DNA of 64,000 nucleotides from Sphingomonas faeni. GTDB lineage: Bacteria > Pseudomonadota > Alphaproteobacteria > Sphingomonadales > Sphingomonadaceae. Within the stretch, counting starts at the first letter, position 1. Each line of letters begins with the position of its first letter. Shown piece after piece: positions 59,200-64,000 of this stretch. The DNA is taken from positions 1-64,000 of the forward strand of contig NZ_JANBVH010000005.1 in the NCBI RefSeq assembly GCF_024273235.1, read 5' to 3'. The position numbers and the translations under genes were made by a program. The notes under the pieces are model-generated. The model was not told where the DNA came from. It did not search any database and was given only the letters and a program-made list of their open reading frames with translations.

Positions 59200-60936
59200 T
59201 CAGGCCGGCGGGTTGCCCGATCCGCCGTTGAGTGCAGCGGGCTGTTTGTGGGCATCGGTGGAGGTGGTTCGGGCAGGCGCTGCATCCGTGCTGCTTCCGG
59301 CGAGCATGCCGTTCAACGAACTGCCGGTCATGCCGAGTTCCGCCATCAGGCCATCGATCAGCGGGCCACCGACGCGGTAGCGCATCGCGGCCGCCACCGC
59401 GGCATCGGCGAGATTGCCCTGACCGCCGCCGGACGCGCCATCGCTGCCGCCGTCACCGTGTAGCCCTCGGGCATCGAGGATGCTGATCTTGTCGATGTTC
59501 TCCATCGGCTTGCTCGCTGCGGCGATGATCGCGGGCAGGGCTTCGAGCATCGCGCGGCGGATCAGCAACGCGGTCTGCGCGTCGCTCAGGAGGTTGGTCG
59601 CCTCGTTGAGCGATGCCTGACCTGCCGCATCGACCTTGAACGCCGCCTCGCGACCTTCCGCTCGCGCCTTCTCGGCATCGGCTTCGGCAGTCGCCTCGGT
59701 GCGCAGGGCACTCGCGCGGGCCTCCGCGGCTTCCTTCTCGGCGGTCGCGGCGACGGTGATGCCGACAGCCTCTTCCTGCGCGCGTTGGGTGGCGGCGATC
59801 ACCGCGACGTTCTTGTTGCGGTTAGCGATTTCGGTCGCCTTGGCCGTGGCGACGCTTTCCTCCGCCCGGACGGCGAGTGCGCGCGCTTCGTTGGCGGCGG
59901 CGGTGGCGGTCGATTCCTCCTCGGACTTCTGCGCGGTCTGCACGGCGGTCGTGATGCGCGCGATCTCGATGGTGCGGTCGCGCTCGATCGTCGCGGTCTG
60001 GATCGCACCGTCGCGGGCAATGGTGGCGGTCTGGATCACCTTGTCGGCCTCGGTCTGCGCGACGGTCTGCGCCTGGGTGGCGGTGATCCGCGCGATCTCC
60101 GCGAGGCGGGTCTGCTCAGCTTCAGCGGTGGCGATCGCGGTGGCCTGTTCTGCGCGGCGGGCCGACAGCGTCTGCTCCTGGGTCAGGCGCGCCTGTTCCG
60201 CGGCCTGCGCGATCTCGAGCGACTGGTTGTTCGCGTCGAGGTTCCGCTGCTCGATCTCGACGCGGTTGGTCGCGACGATGTCGTTGCGGATCTTCTTGCG
60301 CTCCTCGATCGTCCGCGTGAGCACGGTCAGCCCCTCGGCATCGAACGCGTTGTTCTCGTTGAAATGCTCGAACGCGGTCTGGTCGAAATGCGTGATGCTG
60401 ACGGATTCGAGCTGGAAGCCGTTCATGTCCAGATCGGTCATCAGCGCCTCCTGCACCTTCTGGATGAAGTCGGCGCGGTTGGCGTGGAGGTGCTCCATCG
60501 TCATCGTCGCAGCAACCGAGCGCAGCGCGGACACGAGCTTGCCGTCGAGCAGCGACTTCACCGCGTCGGGGCTGTTGACCGAATCGCCGAGCGTCTGCGC
60601 GGCGGCGGCGATCGACTCCGCGTCGGGCTTCACCTTGATGTGGAACAGCCCGACGACGTCGACGCGCAGCTTGTCGAGCGTGATCAGCGCATCCTTGTTG
60701 AGGCGCGACACCTCCAGCTTCACGGTGGTCAGGCGGACCTGCATCAGCTCGTGGAGCACCGGGATGACCATGATGCCGCCGTTGAGCACGACCTTTTCGC
60801 CGCCGAAGCCGGTTCGGATCAGCGCCACGTCCTTGGTCGCGCGGCGGTAGAGCCGGGTCAGGATGATGCCGATCACCACCAGTGCGAACAGCACGATGCC
60901 GGCGTAGATCAGGACGTTCAGAAGCTGTGCGGGCAT
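59200..60936 (-). CDS. Flotillin family (SPFH) protein, YqiK-like
   Basis: 578 aa. N-terminal TM (LLNVLIYAGIVLFALVVIGIILTRL), SPFH/Band-7 domain at about 35-215 (GGIMVIPVLHELMQVRLTTV, HIKVKPDAESIAAAAQTLG, TDLDMNGFQLESVSITHFDQ), then a long Ala/Glu/Gln-rich coiled coil (about 220-470) and a Gly/Ser-rich tail. Flotillins oligomerise and organise membrane microdomains. Preceded by the YqiJ-type gene 26 bp upstream, as in the E. coli yqiJK pair. Confidence 0.93.
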   Translation of the reverse strand: MPAQLLNVLIYAGIVLFALVVIGIILTRLYRRATKDVALIRTGFGGEKVVLNGGIMVIPVLHELMQVRLTTVKLEVSRLNKDALITLDKLRVDVVGLFHIKVKPDAESIAAAAQTLGDSVNSPDAVKSLLDGKLVSALRSVAATMTMEHLHANRADFIQKVQEALMTDLDMNGFQLESVSITHFDQTAFEHFNENNAFDAEGLTVLTRTIEERKKIRNDIVATNRVEIEQRNLDANNQSLEIAQAAEQARLTQEQTLSARRAEQATAIATAEAEQTRLAEIARITATQAQTVAQTEADKVIQTATIARDGAIQTATIERDRTIEIARITTAVQTAQKSEEESTATAAANEARALAVRAEESVATAKATEIANRNKNVAVIAATQRAQEEAVGITVAATAEKEAAEARASALRTEATAEADAEKARAEGREAAFKVDAAGQASLNEATNLLSDAQTALLIRRAMLEALPAIIAAASKPMENIDKISILDARGLHGDGGSDGASGGGQGNLADAAVAAAMRYRVGGPLIDGLMAELGMTGSSLNGMLAGSSTDAAPARTTSTDAHKQPAALNGGSGNPPA

Positions 60937-60962
60937 GAAACCCTCCCCGGTGATGATTGTGG

Positions 60963-61583
60963 TCAGATCGACTGCAGGAGCGCGTTGGCTTCGGGCAGCG
61001 CGTAGAAGAGTTTGCCGTCGCGGCGGACGATCAGCGCGGTTTCGCCGGCGGCGATCGCGTCGGTGTCGTCATGCGGTTCGACCATGATGAAATGCGCCTG
61101 GCCGTGCTGGTCGACGATTTTCGCGCGGGCCGGCGATCCTCTGCGGGCGGTGCCTTCGAGGATGGTGCCGCGGCGGCGGAGAAAGTCGTCGGTCGAGATC
61201 ACGCTGGTCTCGAAACCGGGCATGATCCGGGCGAGGCCGTTGGCGGCGAGCGTGTTGAGCAGGCTGCCGGCTATCAGCGCGCCACCCGAGGCGAGGCTCC
61301 AGTGCAGCGGGCCGCCGATCAATGCTGTCGCGCCCTGCTGAATGGCAATCCCTGAAAGCGTGAAGCAGCCGAGCAACGAGGTGAGCCAGATCAGGATCGG
61401 TAGTTCATGGCCGAGGCCGAGCCAGTCGAGCACGCTGCCGCCATCCGCTTCGGCATGAACGTCCGCGTGGAGATCGAGATGGCCGAACCCAAGGCCGATC
61501 GCCTCGATCAGCCCGATCCCGATCATGATGACGAACGCGATCGCGAACGGCGCATAGGCGGGCGTCAGGAAGATCGCGAACAT
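60963..61583 (-). CDS. YqiJ-family membrane protein
   Basis: 206 aa. Three TM helices (AIAFVIMIGIGLIEAIGLGFG; ILIWLTSLLGCFTLSGI; SGGALIAGSLLNTLAANGLA) with a cytoplasmic His/Asp-rich loop HLDLHADVHAEADGG, and a C-terminal OB-fold-like domain (DEALIVRRDGK-type strands: GTARRGSPARAKIVDQHGQA). This NfeD-like family is the regular partner of flotillins. ATG 61583; a 512-aa upstream-extended frame is spurious. First gene of the yqiJ-flotillin pair. Confidence 0.88.
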   Translation of the reverse strand: MFAIFLTPAYAPFAIAFVIMIGIGLIEAIGLGFGHLDLHADVHAEADGGSVLDWLGLGHELPILIWLTSLLGCFTLSGIAIQQGATALIGGPLHWSLASGGALIAGSLLNTLAANGLARIMPGFETSVISTDDFLRRRGTILEGTARRGSPARAKIVDQHGQAHFIMVEPHDDTDAIAAGETALIVRRDGKLFYALPEANALLQSI

Positions 61584-61883
61584 GGGCCGTGGCGCTGGTG
61601 AGGACTCTGGTTCTGCATCGGCGAACGGGTAGCGGACAGACAACAACGCTTCGTTACGAAACGCCGGCCGATCCGGTCTTTGCACGCCATGCATCGATAC
61701 CCCCAGACCGAGGCTAGCCCGACCCCGAGGCGTTCGCAACGCGGGGCGAGGGAAACCGGCCGGGTTTGGATTCATCCTCTGCACAGGATCTGCACGACAA
61801 GCGAACGGACCGCACACGGACCTCGCGATCCGACGCTCACGGGAGCGCGGCAAAGCTGTCCTCGACAATCGGGGAGCGCGAAG
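61584..61883. other. Divergent promoter region, no gene seen
   Basis: 300 bp between the YqiJ-type and DUF4153-like genes. It contains no palindromic repeat and no supported ORF; it should hold promoters for both directions. GGGGAGCG at about 61871 is the ribosome-binding site of the downstream gene. Confidence 0.5.
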
Positions 61884-62324
61884 ATGAACCGTAATGGAAG
61901 ACTGATGGCCAAGATCGGCGCTGCCCTGGCGCTGATCGTCCTGGCGGAGATATTGATCGACGACGGCAATGGCGCGGTTGTTGGTGGGTTCGCGTTCGCC
62001 TGGATCACCGCCCTGTTGCTGACGCGACGGGGGATCTGGAACGACGGATCGGCGCGACTGGCGTTGTTTGCCGGCGCCGGATTGGCGGCGGTGCTCGTCG
62101 ACGATCCGAGCTTCCTCGGCTGGGTTCTGTTCTGGACGGCTGTCTCGCTTGCCGCACTCCTGCCGCGGCACAGGTTCGACGATGCTCTCGCTTGGGCGCG
62201 CAGGCTCGGCTGGCACGCGATGTCTGCCGTCGTTGCGCCGTTTAAGGACGCTGCGCGGCTGTCGATGGTCCGCCAGCGTCGAGGGCCATCCGCGCGATCG
62301 GGGCTGTCGTCGCGTTGCCCTTGA
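61884..62324 (+). CDS. DUF4153/DUF4173-like membrane protein, N-terminal part (frameshifted)
   Basis: 146 aa, four hydrophobic segments (ALALIVLAEILI; VGGFAFAWITALLLT; LALFAGAGLAAVLVDDPSFL; WVLFWTAVSLAALLP). It ends in WARRLGWHAMSAVVAPFKDAAR and RQRRGPSARSG, which in related DUF4153/DUF4173 proteins runs straight into an LPLxGGxxFLxxFxxANPLI block. Here that block is in the -1 frame (gene 62315-63487). The last nine residues are therefore probably out of frame. The TGA stop overlaps an ATG of the second ORF (TGATG at 62322-62326), so coupled translation of two pieces is possible. Confidence 0.7.
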   Translation: MNRNGRLMAKIGAALALIVLAEILIDDGNGAVVGGFAFAWITALLLTRRGIWNDGSARLALFAGAGLAAVLVDDPSFLGWVLFWTAVSLAALLPRHRFDDALAWARRLGWHAMSAVVAPFKDAARLSMVRQRRGPSARSGLSSRCP

Positions 62325-63487
62325 TGGGCGGCGCGACGTTCCTTGGGCAGTTCGCGAGCGCCAACCCGCTGATCGGCCGGGCGTTTTCGCAAATCGTGCT
62401 GCCGGATCTGTGGGCGACGACGTGGCGCACGCTGTTCGGGCTCTGCGTGTTGGTCGCGATCTGGGCAAGCTTGCGGCCAAGTCCTTACACGACGGGACCA
62501 TCGCGTTCCGGCGATCGCTCGATCGGTACGGTGTTTGAGCCAGGGGTCGCGACGCTGATCCTGTCGCTCGTGACGTTCAATACGATTTTCGCGGTCGAGA
62601 ATATGCTCGACATCGTGTTCCTGTGGAGCGGCGCGGGACTGCCATCCGGCGTGACGATGGCGGACTATGCGCACCGTGGCGCGTATTCGTTGATCGTGAC
62701 CGCATTGCTTGCCGCGGTGTTCGTGCTGCTGGCATTACGTCCGGGCAGTGCAGCCGCGGCGAGCCCGCTGGTGCGACGCCTGGTGACGGTCTGGATTGTG
62801 CAGAACCTGCTGCTGGTCGCGTCGAGTGCATTGCGAACGCTCGATTATGTCGACGCCTACGGGATGACGGTACTGCGACTGTCCGCGCTCGCATGGATGG
62901 GCCTGGTCGCCACGGGACTGGCGTTGATCGGCTGGCAGCTGCTAGCGGGGAAGTCCGCCGCGTGGCTGATCAACGCCAATGGGCTGGCGGCGACGGCCGT
63001 GCTCATGATGGCCAGCATCGCCGATCTCGGCGCGACGGCGGCGGCGTGGAACGTGCGTACGGTGCTTGCCAAGGGCAAGGCGGGACCGCCGCTCGACCTG
63101 TGTTACATGGCGCAACTCGGGTCGTCGTCGCTGGTGTCGCTGGCAGTGCTGGAGCAGTACGCGCGGGACCCGCGACTGCGCGAACGCCTGACGTATCTGC
63201 GGTGGGAAAATCAGATCGAAACGGCAAACGCGCAGGCCGATTGGCATCTCTGGACGCCGCGCGACGCGAGGCGCCTTACGACGGTGCGCGCGATGGTCGG
63301 TGGCAAGGCGCCGCGTTTGCGATCGGCGCCGGATGGACGAAGCTGCGACGGGCTGATCCTGCCGCCCCCAATGGTCGAGGAGCCGTCGGCGCCGCTACCG
63401 ACTCCTGCGCCGCAGATGCCTGCACCGCCGCCACATTCACGCCCAACGCCATCACCAAAGCCGTTGACGCCGGGCGCGCAACAATGA
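62315..63487 (+). CDS. DUF4153/DUF4173-like membrane protein, C-terminal part (frameshifted)
   Basis: Up to 390 aa; this frame opens at 62246 and has starts at TTG 62315 and ATG 62324. About seven TM helices with family blocks FASANPLIGRAFSQIVLPDLW, FNTIFAVENMLDIVFLWSGA, DYAHRGAYSLIVTALLAAV and LRLSALAWMGLVATGLALIG. The C-terminal about 110 residues are soluble, ending in a Pro-rich tail. It seems to continue the protein begun at 61884; the switch lies near the GGGG run at 62300-62303. Either a true frameshift, two coupled subunits, or a sequencing indel. Its stop overlaps the response regulator start. Confidence 0.75.
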   Translation: MPLMGGATFLGQFASANPLIGRAFSQIVLPDLWATTWRTLFGLCVLVAIWASLRPSPYTTGPSRSGDRSIGTVFEPGVATLILSLVTFNTIFAVENMLDIVFLWSGAGLPSGVTMADYAHRGAYSLIVTALLAAVFVLLALRPGSAAAASPLVRRLVTVWIVQNLLLVASSALRTLDYVDAYGMTVLRLSALAWMGLVATGLALIGWQLLAGKSAAWLINANGLAATAVLMMASIADLGATAAAWNVRTVLAKGKAGPPLDLCYMAQLGSSSLVSLAVLEQYARDPRLRERLTYLRWENQIETANAQADWHLWTPRDARRLTTVRAMVGGKAPRLRSAPDGRSCDGLILPPPMVEEPSAPLPTPAPQMPAPPPHSRPTPSPKPLTPGAQQ

Positions 63488-64000
63488 TCCTGTGCCCGAT
63501 GCCCCGCACCATTCTGGTCGTCGATGACGATCCTCATATCCGCCAGCTGCTCGTGTTCGCGTTCGACAAGGCCGGGCTCGGCGCGATCGAGGCGGCGGAC
63601 GGCGAAGCCGCGCTGGCGCTCGTTGCGACGCACGTGCCCGACCTTGTGGTGCTCGACATCAACATGCCGCGGATGGACGGGCTGGAGGTGTGCCGGCGCC
63701 TCCGCGGTGGAGAGGGCGGGGCGGACATACCGATCCTTTTCCTGTCGAGCCGCGACGACGAGATCGACCGGGTGCTCGGCATCGAACTCGGCGCCGACGA
63801 CTATGTTGTGAAGCCGTTTTCGCCGCGCGAGGTGGTAGCGCGGGTGATGGCGATCCTGCGCCGCACGTCCGCGCGGGCACCGAACACCGAGGACGGGCGC
63901 GATCTGTCGCACGGTCGGTTGCGGCTCGACCTGGAAGGCTGGCGCGCGCTCTGGGGCGAGGTCGAGATCGCGCTGACCGTTACCGAGTTCCAGATCCTGC
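63484..64000 (+). CDS. OmpR-family response regulator (cut by window end)
   Basis: 172 codons visible, no stop before 64000. Starts ATG 63484, overlapping the previous stop by ATGA; ATG 63499 (MPRTILVVDDD) is an alternative. Receiver: acidic pair in LVVDDDPHI, phosphoacceptor Asp in LVVLDINMPRMDGLEV, Lys in YVVKPFSPREV. The winged-helix domain begins with LTVTEFQIL where the window ends. Coupled to the DUF4153-like gene; a partner kinase would be expected beyond the window. Confidence 0.92.
   Translation, partial: MILCPMPRTILVVDDDPHIRQLLVFAFDKAGLGAIEAADGEAALALVATHVPDLVVLDINMPRMDGLEVCRRLRGGEGGADIPILFLSSRDDEIDRVLGIELGADDYVVKPFSPREVVARVMAILRRTSARAPNTEDGRDLSHGRLRLDLEGWRALWGEVEIALTVTEFQIL

Overview
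The window looks like chromosomal DNA from an alphaproteobacterium of the Sphingomonadaceae, most likely Sphingomonas in the broad sense. Reasons: uniformly high GC; an S16 protein with a long Ala/Glu/Lys tail; the order ffh-rpsP-rimM-trmD-rplS; dnaG-rpoD divergent from carAB; candidate EcfG-type (GGAAC-N-CGTT) stress promoters; and many short palindromic intergenic repeats of the kind that litter sphingomonad genomes. No rRNA, tRNA, CRISPR array, transposase or phage structural gene was recognised. This is a housekeeping-rich segment with small accessory inserts.

Layout. 1-2.7 kb: EF-hand protein, response regulator, sensor kinase (minus strand). 2.8-9.7 kb: acyl-CoA thioesterase, acyl-CoA synthetase, GST+SDR pair, a second GST, spinster-type MFS carrier. 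9.8-17 kb: STAS-like protein, tandem-TetR regulator, then acyl-CoA dehydrogenase, Zn alcohol dehydrogenase, APH-like kinase and two SDRs. The dehydrogenase and kinase look like a split version of eukaryotic ACAD10/ACAD11, which suggests 4-hydroxyacyl-CoA catabolism. 17-24 kb: protein with three TonB_C-like repeats, superoxide dismutase, YciB, FtsY, MtaB, GGDEF/EAL protein. 24-29.5 kb: ffh-rpsP-rimM-trmD-rplS with a thioredoxin-reductase-like gene inserted antisense between rimM and trmD. 30-32 kb: RluE-type pseudouridine synthase and an AT-rich two-gene cassette of unknown function.

32-44 kb: yqeY-DUF559-dnaG-rpoD on the minus strand, divergent from carA-unknown-carB-greA-rhomboid. 44-49 kb: DUF4170, a YqjD/YqjE/YqjK-like membrane stress cluster, eno-ftsB and an alpha/beta hydrolase. 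49-57 kb: DUF885 lipoprotein, DHA2 MFS pump, prolyl oligopeptidase and small envelope proteins. 57-64 kb: divergent ohr/ohrR with a visible operator, PhyH-type dioxygenase, flotillin-YqiJ pair, a DUF4153/DUF4173-like membrane protein split by a frameshift, and a response regulator cut by the window end.

Most unusual points: palindromic repeats lie in frame inside coding sequences (carA, the acyl-CoA synthetase, the DUF559 tail); AT-rich orphan genes sit within or beside core operons (between carA and carB; downstream of rpoD); and three candidate EcfG-type promoters stand before the STAS-like gene, the yqj-like cluster and the alpha/beta hydrolase.
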